From Sulfitobacter sp. M05 (GTDB lineage Bacteria; Pseudomonadota; Alphaproteobacteria; Rhodobacterales; Rhodobacteraceae): a stretch of 64,000 nt of DNA. The number at the start of each line of letters is the position of its first letter. Position 1 is the stretch's first letter. The stretch is from contig NZ_JABEDH010000001.1 in assembly GCF_029285175.1 (NCBI RefSeq), forward strand, positions 620,001 to 684,000, written 5' to 3'. The translations under genes and the position numbers were made by a program. Positions 1 through 7,236 of this stretch are shown piece by piece. The notes under the pieces are model-generated. The model worked only from the letters and a program-made list of their open reading frames with translations, was not told where the DNA came from and made no database searches.

Positions 1-196
1 CGACTGCGCGCCGGGTCTGAAGCTGGAGGCGCATGAGCGGTTAATGGCGATCCAGCAGGAAAACCTGAGCAGACGCATGGACCGGTTGGATGAAATGATG
101 GAACGCATGGAGCGGCGGTTGTGGCTGACGGTTTATGGGGTGGTCGCACTGATGCTGGCGCAAGCGGTGCAGGGCGTCATGACAGTCGCGCCTTAG
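1..196 (+). CDS. GTA protein g3.5 (3' part, head region)
   Basis: An open frame enters from the left edge (first full codon at base 2) and stops with TAG at 194-196. The 64 visible residues are charged and helical at first (a Met/Arg/Glu-rich heptad stretch), followed by a hydrophobic segment near the C-terminus (LTVYGVVALMLAQAV). This size, the single C-terminal hydrophobic helix and the position directly before the prohead protease match the small g3.5 gene of the Rhodobacter capsulatus GTA cluster. It is truncated only by the window edge. The assignment rests mainly on gene order. Confidence 0.7.
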   Translation, partial: DCAPGLKLEAHERLMAIQQENLSRRMDRLDEMMERMERRLWLTVYGVVALMLAQAVQGVMTVAP

Positions 197-222
197 GGCA
201 CTGAAATTAAACAGGAGTTGTC

Positions 223-852
223 ATGGGATATGACGTAGGTGACTTCGGCTTTGGGCTGGAGAACGGGAAAGATATGTCTGGTGGCCTGCCGGATTTGGAA
301 CGCAAGTTTGTGGCGTTTCAAGAGGTGAGTAAAGTGCAAGGCGGCACTGAGATCAGCGGCTATGCGAGCCTGTTTGGTGCGGTGGATCAGGGTGGCGATA
401 TGGTTGTGGCCGGCGCTTATGAAACGTCGCTAAAGACCGTGGCGCAGGCGGGGCGCAGCATCAAAATGCTGTGGCAACATGATCCATCACAACCAATCGG
501 TATTTGGGATGAAGTGCGCGAGGACAGCAAGGGGTTGTTCGTTAAGGGGCGCATTCTGGACAGTGTCGCCAAAGGACGCGAGGCGGCGGCGCTGGTGGCT
601 GCGGGTGCAATTGACGGGTTGTCGATCGGCTATCGCACGGTGAAGGCGACAAAGAACACCAAGGGCCAGCGGCTCTTGTCGGAACTGGAGCTTTGGGAGG
701 TGTCACTGGTGACCTTTCCGATGCTGCCCAGTGCGCGGGTATCAGCGAAAGGCGAGGTGATCGCCGTCGGTGACATGCTGCGTGATATGGCGGCGTCCTT
801 TGAGGGGGCGCGGCAGAGGTTGGCGCAGCGGGAGCCAGCGCCGGAAATCTAG
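223..852 (+). CDS. GTA prohead protease (g4), HK97 family
   Basis: A 209-residue protease that processes the capsid subunit during head maturation. The HK97-type serine protease core is visible: a conserved His at about residue 86 (LWQHDPSQPIG), the catalytic Ser at about 134 (DGLSIGYRT) and the ELWEVSLVTFPM motif around 157-167. The start is set by AGGAG at 213-217, five bases before ATG 223. It sits between g3.5 and the capsid gene, as in RcGTA. Unlike the later overlapping genes it is followed by an 87-base gap that can fold, just before the capsid gene. Confidence 0.93.
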   Translation: MGYDVGDFGFGLENGKDMSGGLPDLERKFVAFQEVSKVQGGTEISGYASLFGAVDQGGDMVVAGAYETSLKTVAQAGRSIKMLWQHDPSQPIGIWDEVREDSKGLFVKGRILDSVAKGREAAALVAAGAIDGLSIGYRTVKATKNTKGQRLLSELELWEVSLVTFPMLPSARVSAKGEVIAVGDMLRDMAASFEGARQRLAQREPAPEI

Positions 853-861
853 CCAAGGCGC

Positions 862-912
862 GTTGTGTTGGTGGGCATCGTGAGATGCATCCACATCCGA
901 CAGAAACACAAA
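862..912 (+). other. Foldable leader before the capsid gene
   Basis: The 87-base space between g4 and g5 holds nested complementary segments: TTGTGTT (863-869) can pair with AACACAA (905-911), and inside it GCATC-GTGA-GATGC (about 875-888) forms a small stem. No reading frame explains the gap. It could act as an mRNA processing or stabilising leader for the capsid gene; this is inference from complementarity only. Confidence 0.4.
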
Positions 913-939
913 GTGTCGCGGCAAACTCGGGAGTGACGG

Positions 940-2103
940 ATGAGCAAGACGGAACTGGGGCGGGTGTCCCCGGCTGAGGAAGTGCGCGCGGCAGTGACGG
1001 GATTTGTCACTGACTTCAAGGGCTTTCAGGCTGAAATCGAGACAAAAATTCAACAAACAGAAGAACGGATGACCATGCTGGATCGAAAAATGACACTGCC
1101 TGCGCGTACCCCCCTTGCGGGAGCGACAGAGACCGGAGCGCCGCATCAGAAAGCGTTTAGTACTTATCTGCGCAATGGTGATGATGATGGGCTGCGCGGG
1201 CTTGAGCTGGAAGGGAAATCCCTGTCGACGGCGGTGAATTCCGATGGCGGTTATCTGGTTGATCCGCAGACCAGTGCAACGGTGCAATCCGTGCTGAATG
1301 CAACTGCGTCGATCCGGGCGATTTCGAGCGTCGTGCAGGTCGAGGCGACATCCTATGACGTGCTGGTGGATCACACGGATGTAGGGGCTGGATGGGCGAC
1401 AGAGGCGGGACCACAGGCCGAGACAGACACGCCGCAGATTGACCGGATCACCATCGGCTTGCATGAATTGAGCGCCTTGCCCAAGGCATCGCAGCGGTTG
1501 CTGGATGACAGCGCGTTTGACATCGAGGGTTGGCTGGCCGGCCGGATTGCAGACAAGTTTGCCCGAGCTGAGGCGGGTGCCTTTGTGAACGGTGACGGGA
1601 TCGACAAGCCCATGGGGTTTCTGACCCATCCGGCGGTGGACAATGACGTCTGGACCTGGGGCAACCTTGGCTATGTGCCTTCTGAGGTTGACGCGGAGGT
1701 GACGGCGGAAGCAATTGTTGATCTGGTATATGCGCTGGGGGCGCAGTACCGCGCCAACGGTGCGTTTGTGATGAACTCCAAGGTGGCGGGGTTGGTGCGC
1801 AAGCTGACCGATGCAGATGGGCGGTTCTTGTGGTCTGACGGTTTGGCGGCGGGGGAACCTGCGCAGCTGATGGGCTATCCGGTGCTGGTGGCCGAGGACA
1901 TGCCGGATGCGGCCAGCAACAGTTTCTCGATTGCCTTTGGTGATTTCCGCGCTGGGTACACCGTGGCCGAACGCCCTGATCTGCGCATCCTGCGCGACCC
2001 GTTCAGCGCCAAACCGCATGTCCTGTTCTATGCCACCAAACGTGTGGGCGGTGATGTCAGCGATTTTGCGGCAATCAAGTTGATGAAACTCGGCGTGGCT
2101 TAA
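940..2103 (+). CDS. GTA major capsid protein (g5), HK97 fold
   Basis: This 387-residue protein forms the GTA head shell. The N-terminal ~65 residues are a charged, coiled-coil-like delta region (EIETKIQQTEERMTMLDRK) that the g4 protease would remove. The phage capsid domain follows, with the STAVNSDGGYLVDPQT segment near residues 90-105 and an aromatic/basic C-terminus. An in-frame stop at 934-936 rules out an upstream extension, so ATG 940 with the GGAGTG-like ribosome site is the first possible ATG. Length agrees with the RcGTA capsid. Both flanking gaps are structured, unlike the rest of the operon. Confidence 0.95.
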   Translation: MSKTELGRVSPAEEVRAAVTGFVTDFKGFQAEIETKIQQTEERMTMLDRKMTLPARTPLAGATETGAPHQKAFSTYLRNGDDDGLRGLELEGKSLSTAVNSDGGYLVDPQTSATVQSVLNATASIRAISSVVQVEATSYDVLVDHTDVGAGWATEAGPQAETDTPQIDRITIGLHELSALPKASQRLLDDSAFDIEGWLAGRIADKFARAEAGAFVNGDGIDKPMGFLTHPAVDNDVWTWGNLGYVPSEVDAEVTAEAIVDLVYALGAQYRANGAFVMNSKVAGLVRKLTDADGRFLWSDGLAAGEPAQLMGYPVLVAEDMPDAASNSFSIAFGDFRAGYTVAERPDLRILRDPFSAKPHVLFYATKRVGGDVSDFAAIKLMKLGVA

Positions 2104-2117
2104 GGCGCACCGACAGC

Positions 2118-2216
2118 GAACCGGGGGCGTTTGACCCCGGTTCGGACGCGCGTCTGTGTTGCCTGCTTTGCCTAGCTGCTCCCCTCTGACCGAGCAGGGC
2201 AGGTGGTCGCGCGTCC
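2118..2216 (+). other. Structured intercistronic RNA after the capsid gene
   Basis: The 159-base space between the capsid gene and g6 contains a perfect 9-bp hairpin (GAACCGGGG 2118-2126 with CCCCGGTTC 2135-2143). Directly after it, a second 9-bp perfect inverted repeat (GGACGCGCG 2144-2152 with CGCGCGTCC 2208-2216) encloses further complementary runs (GCCTGCT with AGCAGGGC; CTGCTC with GAGCAG). No T-run follows, so it is not a classical terminator. A role in 3' end formation or capsid mRNA stabilisation is inferred. Confidence 0.55.
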
Positions 2217-2262
2217 GAGTTTAGCAGACCCGCAGGCCGGGGACCGAAAATTGGAGAATTCC

Positions 2263-2862
2263 ATGATGTTGATCGAAGAGACAGCCATTCCTGACGCGGC
2301 CCTGCCGGTAGAGGTTTTTAAGGCGCATTTGCGTTTGGGCAGTGGGTTTGCGGTGGATGACGTGCAGGACGTGGTTCTGGGGTCGTTTCTGAGAGCCGCG
2401 CTTGCCGCTATTGAGGGGCGCACAGGTAAGGTATTGTTGGAGCGCAGTTTTTCGACATCGGTTTCCGCCTGGCGCGATAGTGGGGCACATGTCTTGCCGG
2501 TTGCGCCGGTGAATGCGGTGAGCGGGGTGGAACAGGTCGGGCGCGATGGTAGCCGGACCGATGTCGCTGCTGGCAGCTGGTGGCTTGAGCGGCACACGGA
2601 TACGCCGAAACTGCGGGCCACCGGTGCAAGTTTGCCTGCTGTGCCATCTGGCGGTTCTGTGGTGATTTCCTTTGATGCGGGGTTTGCGACGGATTGGGAT
2701 GGGGTGCCCAGCGATCTGCGTCAGGCGGTCCTGATGCTGGCCGCGCATTACTATGAATACCGCCACGACACCGGCCTGAGCAACGGGTGTATGCCCTTTG
2801 GTGTATCGAGCCTGGTGGAGCGGTATCGGCACCTCCGCATTGGTGCGGGGGCCGTGAAATGA
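2263..2862 (+). CDS. GTA head-tail connector/adaptor (g6)
   Basis: A 199-residue head-tail connector of the gp6-like family, which forms the adaptor ring under the portal. The N-terminal half is helical (EVFKAHLRLGSGFAVDDVQDVVLGSFLRAALAAIE), and the C-terminus carries the typical LRQAVLMLAAHYYEYRH helix. The frame is open further upstream, but ATG 2263 has GGAG six bases before it and gives the family length. The stop overlaps the g7 start in an ATGA (2859-2862), indicating coupled translation. Confidence 0.88.
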   Translation: MMLIEETAIPDAALPVEVFKAHLRLGSGFAVDDVQDVVLGSFLRAALAAIEGRTGKVLLERSFSTSVSAWRDSGAHVLPVAPVNAVSGVEQVGRDGSRTDVAAGSWWLERHTDTPKLRATGASLPAVPSGGSVVISFDAGFATDWDGVPSDLRQAVLMLAAHYYEYRHDTGLSNGCMPFGVSSLVERYRHLRIGAGAVK

Positions 2863-3197
2863 GTGCGCCGCGATTGAACCAGGCGTTTGTGCTGGAAGCG
2901 CCCGAGCGGGCCAGTGATGGGGCTGGTGGCTTTATCGAGGGGTGGGTCGTGTTGGGCACGGTCTGGGGAGAGATCACGGCGCGTAGCGGTCGTGAGACGG
3001 CACAGATCGGCACAGCGGTCAGCCGCATGGGGTTCAAGATCGTTGTGCGCGGCGCCCCCTTTGGCACACCGGAACGCCCGAAACCACAGCAAAGGTTCCG
3101 ACAGGGCGTGCGGATTTTTCCGATTGAGGCCGTGGCGGAACGTGACCCCGAGGGGCGCTACCTGACCTGCTTTGTCGAAGAGGAGGTCGTAGTATGA
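2859..3197 (+). CDS. GTA head closure protein/stopper (g7)
   Basis: A 112-residue phage head-tail adaptor that follows the connector ring and closes the filled head. The sequence has the usual small beta-barrel layout (LNQAFVLEAPERASDGAGGF near the start, then VVLGTVWGEITARSGRE). The start is fixed by the four-base overlap with g6. A longer frame exists from 2787 but would lie inside g6. Order and length match RcGTA g7. Confidence 0.87.
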   Translation: MSAPRLNQAFVLEAPERASDGAGGFIEGWVVLGTVWGEITARSGRETAQIGTAVSRMGFKIVVRGAPFGTPERPKPQQRFRQGVRIFPIEAVAERDPEGRYLTCFVEEEVVV

Positions 3198-3604
3198 GCT
3201 TTGCGATGTCGGGCCCTTTGCAACGGGCGGTTTACGAGACCCTGAACGCAGATAGTGCGCTGGGGGGGATCGTGGGTAGTGCGATTTATGACGCTGTGCC
3301 AACGGGGACCTTGCCTGTGATCTATGTGCGTTTGGGCAGTGAAGAGGTCCGGGACGCATCGGATGGCAGTGGTGCGGGGGCGGTTCACCGGTTCACGGTA
3401 TCGGTGATCACCTCAAGCCCCGGGTTTGCACAGGCCAAGGAGGCCGCCGCCGCGATCAGCGATGTTTTGCACGACGGTGATCTGGTGTTGAGCCGCGGGC
3501 GGCTGGTGAGCCTGCGGTTTGAGCGGGCGCGGGCGGCACGGGTGGAAGCGGCCGCAACGCGTCAGATTGATCTGCGCTTTGCCGCACGTGTGCAGGACGA
3601 CTGA
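3194..3604 (+). CDS. GTA tail terminator (g8), DUF3168
   Basis: A 136-residue DUF3168 protein that caps the tail tube at the head-proximal end. Visible family features are the N-terminal LQRAVYETLNADSALGG helix and the VPTGTLPVIYVRLG strand region. It overlaps g7 by four bases (ATG at 3194 before the TGA of g7). Alternative start Met5 is possible. Its place between g7 and the tail tube gene supports the role. Confidence 0.87.
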   Translation: MSFAMSGPLQRAVYETLNADSALGGIVGSAIYDAVPTGTLPVIYVRLGSEEVRDASDGSGAGAVHRFTVSVITSSPGFAQAKEAAAAISDVLHDGDLVLSRGRLVSLRFERARAARVEAAATRQIDLRFAARVQDD

Positions 3605-3630
3605 ATTTTTGGATTTACAGGAGAAAAGCG

Positions 3631-4053
3631 ATGGCTGTTCAGGCAGGTAAGGACCTTTTGGTCAAAGTGGATATGACAAGCGACGGTCAGTTTGAAACCA
3701 TCGCGGGCCTGCGGGCGACACGGGTGAGTTTTAACGCCGAGGCGGTGGATGTGACGACGCTGGACAGTGAGGGCGGCTGGCGCGAGCTGTTGGCGGGGGC
3801 CGGTGTGCGGTCGGCGGCCATTAGCGGTTCGGGGGTGTTTCGTGACGAGGGGACAGATGAGCGCGCACGCCAGTTGTTTTTTGACGGGCTGACGCCGGAT
3901 TTTCAGATCGTGATCCCGGCCTTTGGTGTGGTTGAAGGGTCGTTTCAGGTGACGGCGCTGGAATATGCGGGGCAATTGAATGGCGAGGCGACTTATGAGC
4001 TGAGCCTGCAATCCGCAGGTATTCTGATTTTCACCCCTGACGTGGTGGTCTGA
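3631..4053 (+). CDS. GTA major tail (tube) protein (g9)
   Basis: A 140-residue tail tube subunit of the TP901-1 major tail family. The N-terminus (MAVQAGKDLLVKVDM) and the ATRVSFNAEAVDVTTLDSEGGW motif are typical; the second half is beta-rich. It is preceded by AGGAG in a 26-base gap, making it, after the capsid gene, the least tightly packed gene of the cluster, consistent with a highly expressed structural protein. Confidence 0.92.
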   Translation: MAVQAGKDLLVKVDMTSDGQFETIAGLRATRVSFNAEAVDVTTLDSEGGWRELLAGAGVRSAAISGSGVFRDEGTDERARQLFFDGLTPDFQIVIPAFGVVEGSFQVTALEYAGQLNGEATYELSLQSAGILIFTPDVVV

Positions 4054-4055
4054 GC

Positions 4056-4370
4056 ATGGCCAACCGGTGGAGAGGGGATGTGGCCCTTGTTATTGACGGG
4101 AAACGGTGCATTGCGCGGCTGACCCTTGGGGCGCTGGCCGAGCTGGAAGAGGGGTTGGGCGAGGCTTCAATGGTTGGATTGGTGGAACGTTTTGAGACGA
4201 GCCGCTTCACCAGCCGCGATGTGGTAGCCTTGCTGGGCGCCGGGCTGCGTGGTGGCGGCAGCGAGATAACCGACGCGCAAGTGGCAAAGGCCAAAATTGA
4301 AGGCGGGCCGACGGCGGCGGCAAAGGTGGCGGCGGAACTGTTGGCGCGGTCATTTGTGATGCCCGAATGA
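4056..4370 (+). CDS. GTA tail assembly protein (g10)
   Basis: A 104-residue GTA tail-assembly family protein. The pattern MANRWRGDVALVIDGKRCIARLTLGALAELEEGLG is characteristic of the small chaperone-like proteins encoded just before the tape measure gene. It starts two bases after the g9 stop and overlaps the next gene by four bases. In phages such a pair guides tube assembly around the tape measure; transfer of that role to this gene is by position and family. Confidence 0.82.
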   Translation: MANRWRGDVALVIDGKRCIARLTLGALAELEEGLGEASMVGLVERFETSRFTSRDVVALLGAGLRGGGSEITDAQVAKAKIEGGPTAAAKVAAELLARSFVMPE

Positions 4371-4582
4371 CGCAGGCCGGACAGGGGCTGGACTGGCCAG
4401 CGCTGATGCGTGTCGGGCTGCACGGGTTGGGGTTGGCACCGGACGTGTTCTGGGCGCTGACGCCAGTTGAATTGCAGCTGATGCTGGGCACTTCTGCACA
4501 GGAAAAGCCGATGTTGCGCGACGGGCTGGCGGCGCTGATGGCCGCCTATCCAGACAGGGAAAAGGGGCAGGATGATGGGTGA
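4367..4582 (+). CDS. GTA small tail assembly chaperone (g10.1)
   Basis: A 71-residue acidic-to-neutral protein beginning MTQAGQGLDWPALMRVGLHGLGLAPDVFWALTP. This is the small Rhodobacterales-specific phage tail assembly chaperone found in RcGTA between g10 and g11. It overlaps g10 by four bases and g11 by eleven. Confidence is based on the motif and exact position. Confidence 0.8.
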   Translation: MTQAGQGLDWPALMRVGLHGLGLAPDVFWALTPVELQLMLGTSAQEKPMLRDGLAALMAAYPDREKGQDDG

Positions 4583-5234
4583 TTTTGACGATTATGGTGG
4601 GCTTGAAGGCCATGCCGAAGATCTGAATGCAACACTGGCCACCACGGGTGCGCTGGTTTCGGGTTTTGACAGCGAACTACGCCGCATGAGCGGATCGCTC
4701 GCGGCGACTGGCAAGGATATTCAGACACTAGAGAAGGGGTTGAGCAAGGGATTGCGGCGTGCGTTTGATGGGGTGATTTTTGACGGCATGAAGATGTCGG
4801 ACGCTTTGAAAACCGTAGCGCAGTCGTTGGCCAACACCACATACAATGCCGCGATGAAGCCGGTGACGGATCATTTTGGCGGGCTGATCTCTCAAGGGGT
4901 TGGGGCGTTAGTGCAGGGGATTTTACCTTTTGCTGACGGGGCGGCGTTCTCGCAGGGCAAGGTGATGCCTTTTGCCCAAGGTGGGGTGGTCAGCGGGGCC
5001 ACGACCTTCCCGATGCGCGGCGGGACCGGGGTGATGGGGGAAGCGGGACCGGAGGCCATTATGCCGCTGGCGCGCGGGCCAGACGGCAAGCTGGGGGTGC
5101 GCAGCGGGGGCAGTACAGGGCCGCAAGTGGTGATGCATATCACGACCCCGGATGTGGCCGGCTTTCAACGGTCGCAAAGCCAGATCGCCGCCCAGATGAG
5201 CCGCACCTTGTCCAGTGGTAACCGGAATCGGTGA
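4572..5234 (+). CDS. GTA tail tape measure protein (g11)
   Basis: A 220-residue tape measure protein. It is far shorter than siphophage tape measures, in line with the short GTA tail. The N-terminal half is alpha-helical, and the C-terminus carries the family motif GGVVSGATTFPMRGGTGVMGEAGPEAIMPL (about residues 138-167). There are two possible start codons (4572 and 4575); the first is kept. The start overlaps g10.1, indicating coupled translation. Confidence 0.88.
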   Translation: MMGDFDDYGGLEGHAEDLNATLATTGALVSGFDSELRRMSGSLAATGKDIQTLEKGLSKGLRRAFDGVIFDGMKMSDALKTVAQSLANTTYNAAMKPVTDHFGGLISQGVGALVQGILPFADGAAFSQGKVMPFAQGGVVSGATTFPMRGGTGVMGEAGPEAIMPLARGPDGKLGVRSGGSTGPQVVMHITTPDVAGFQRSQSQIAAQMSRTLSSGNRNR

Positions 5235-5279
5235 CACCGGCGCAGAGGCTGAAACAGAACAGATGTCAGGAGCAGGTTG

Positions 5280-5912
5280 ATGGCTTTTCATGAGGTACGA
5301 TTTCCCCCCACGCTTAGCTTTGGGTCGCTGGGCGGGCCGCAGCGGCGCACGGATGTTGTGACGCTGGCGAACGGGTTTGAAGAGCGCAACACGCCTTGGG
5401 CCCATTCGCGGCGCACCTACGATGCGGGGCTTGGTATGCGTTCGATTGACGATTTGCAGGTGTTGATCGGATTTTTCGAGGCGCGCATGGGGCAAATGTA
5501 TGGGTTTCGCTGGAAAGACTGGGCGGATTACAAGTCTGGGCGGGCAACCCTTGATCCGGTGTTTGATGACCAAAGTATCGGGTATGGTGACGGGGTCAGC
5601 CGGGAATTTCAGATCATGAAGACCTATTGGTCCGGTGCGCACTCTTATCGCCGTCCGATCAGGAAGCCGGTGGCGGGATCCGTGAAAGTGGGCGTTGAGC
5701 AAGACGCGTTGCAGGAGGGGCTGGACTATGAGGTGAATGCCAACACGGGCATTATCACTTTTGCCCATCCGCCTGATCCGAACATGGAGATCTATGCCGG
5801 ATATGAATTCGATGTGCCGGTGCGATTTGACACGGACCGCATTCTTACCAGTGTCGAGAGCTTTCAGGCGGGGCAGGTGCCTTCTGTGCCTGTGATCGAG
5901 GTGCGGATCTGA
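5280..5912 (+). CDS. GTA distal tail protein (g12), DUF2460
   Basis: A 210-residue DUF2460 protein forming the distal tail ring. The signature HEVRFPPTLSFGSLGGPQRRTDVVTLANGFEERN and FRWKDWADYKS segments are present. ATG 5280 is preferred over the in-frame TTG just before it because AGGAGCAGG stands at the right distance. Its stop overlaps the g13 start by one base (TGATG). Confidence 0.9.
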   Translation: MAFHEVRFPPTLSFGSLGGPQRRTDVVTLANGFEERNTPWAHSRRTYDAGLGMRSIDDLQVLIGFFEARMGQMYGFRWKDWADYKSGRATLDPVFDDQSIGYGDGVSREFQIMKTYWSGAHSYRRPIRKPVAGSVKVGVEQDALQEGLDYEVNANTGIITFAHPPDPNMEIYAGYEFDVPVRFDTDRILTSVESFQAGQVPSVPVIEVRI

Positions 5913-6799
5913 TGGCGGGGCTGGATCCGGCGCTGGAGGCGCATCTTGCAGGCGGGCTGACCACCATATGTAATGCCTGGAAAATCACGCGTAAGGATGG
6001 GGTCGTCTTTGCCTTTACGGACCATGATCTGCCGCTTCACTTTGAAGCCTGTGATTTTCGTGCGGATGCTGGGTTGTCGGCCAAGGCGATTGCCCAGACC
6101 ACGGGGCTGTCGGTGGACAACACTGAGGCGATTGGGGCGTTAAGTGATGCCTCGATCCGCGAAGACGAGATCGAGCAGGGCCGTTTTGACAGTGCTGAGG
6201 TGGTGGCCTGGCTGGTGAACTGGGCTGATGTAGATCAACGATGGGTGCAATTCCGGGGCACGATTGGCGAGATGCGGCGCGTTGACGGGGCATTTCGTGC
6301 AGAGTTGCGCGGATTGACCGAAGCGCTGAACCGGACCGTGGGGCGGGTTTATCAAAAGCCTTGCACAGCGGTATTGGGAGATCAGCAGTGCCGCTTTGAT
6401 CTGGGCTTGCCCGGGTACACGGTAACCTTGGCCGTGGATGTCGAGGAAGGCGGGCGGCGGTTCATCTGGGACAGCTTGCCGGGGTTCGACGAACAGTTCT
6501 TTATTCGCGGGCGTCTGGATGTGGTGGACGGGCCAGGGCAGGGGTTGTTTGGGCTGATCAAACATGACCGGGTGAAGGGCGGCAAGCGCACCATCGAGTT
6601 ATGGGAACCGATCAAGGGGGATGTCAGCCGCGGTACGCAGGTCAAGTTGATCGCCGGTTGCAACAAGCAGTTCGAGACCTGTCGGTTGAAGTTTAATAAC
6701 GTGGCGAATTTTCAGGGGTTTCCGGACCTTCCGGGAGAGGATTGGGTGATTGCGGTACCCAAATCCAGCGGTACCAACTCGGGCGGGTCGCTGCGATGA
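5912..6799 (+). CDS. GTA tail hub protein (g13), DUF2163
   Basis: A 295-residue baseplate hub protein with an N-terminal DUF2163 domain and a C-terminal phage BR0599-like domain. Four cysteines, C151, C160, C250 and C257, sit in motifs CTAVLGDQQC and CNKQFETC; the same kind of cluster holds an Fe-S centre in lambda gpL, and this is inferred here. The gene overlaps g14 in an ATGA. Confidence 0.88.
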   Translation: MAGLDPALEAHLAGGLTTICNAWKITRKDGVVFAFTDHDLPLHFEACDFRADAGLSAKAIAQTTGLSVDNTEAIGALSDASIREDEIEQGRFDSAEVVAWLVNWADVDQRWVQFRGTIGEMRRVDGAFRAELRGLTEALNRTVGRVYQKPCTAVLGDQQCRFDLGLPGYTVTLAVDVEEGGRRFIWDSLPGFDEQFFIRGRLDVVDGPGQGLFGLIKHDRVKGGKRTIELWEPIKGDVSRGTQVKLIAGCNKQFETCRLKFNNVANFQGFPDLPGEDWVIAVPKSSGTNSGGSLR

Positions 6800-7236
6800 G
6801 CCGGGCGGAGATTGTCGCCGCGGCGCGTTGTTGGATCGGCACACCCTATGTGCATCAAAGTTCAAGGTTGGGGGCGGGATGTGATTGTTTGGGGTTGCTG
6901 CGTGGCATTTGGCGCGACCTGTGTGGGCAGGAGCCAGAGCTGGTCCCCGCCTATTCGAAGGATTGGTCCGAACCGCAGGGCGAAGAGCGACTGTGGGCGG
7001 CGGCGCTACGTCATCTGCATCCCAAGGAACCTAGGGACGCGGAGGAGGGAGATGTCCTTCTGTTTCGTATGCGGGATCAGGGCGTGGCCAAACATCTGGG
7101 GGTGCAGGGGCGCATTGGTGCGCGGGCCAGTTTTATCCATGCCTACACGGGACATGGCGTTGTGGAGAGCCCGCTAAGTACGCCCTGGCAGCGGCGCATT
7201 GTGGCAAGGTTCGAATTTCCAAGGGAGAGCAACTGA
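6796..7236 (+). CDS. GTA tail peptidase (g14), NlpC/P60 family
   Basis: A 146-residue NlpC/P60 cysteine peptidase expected to cut peptidoglycan during DNA delivery. The catalytic Cys is C31 in GAGCDCLGLLRG. Downstream histidines in GVAKHLGVQG and IHAYTGHGVVE supply the rest of the active site. The start was moved to ATG 6796 (overlapping the g13 stop) because a longer frame from 6742 would run inside g13. It overlaps g15 by one base. Confidence 0.9.
   Translation: MSRAEIVAAARCWIGTPYVHQSSRLGAGCDCLGLLRGIWRDLCGQEPELVPAYSKDWSEPQGEERLWAAALRHLHPKEPRDAEEGDVLLFRMRDQGVAKHLGVQGRIGARASFIHAYTGHGVVESPLSTPWQRRIVARFEFPRESN

Noticed and set aside
742..2019. Long antisense frame (425 codons) opposite the capsid gene
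   Set aside because: GC-rich shadow of g5; no ribosome site, Arg/His-rich text with no domain, and the sense gene is certain.
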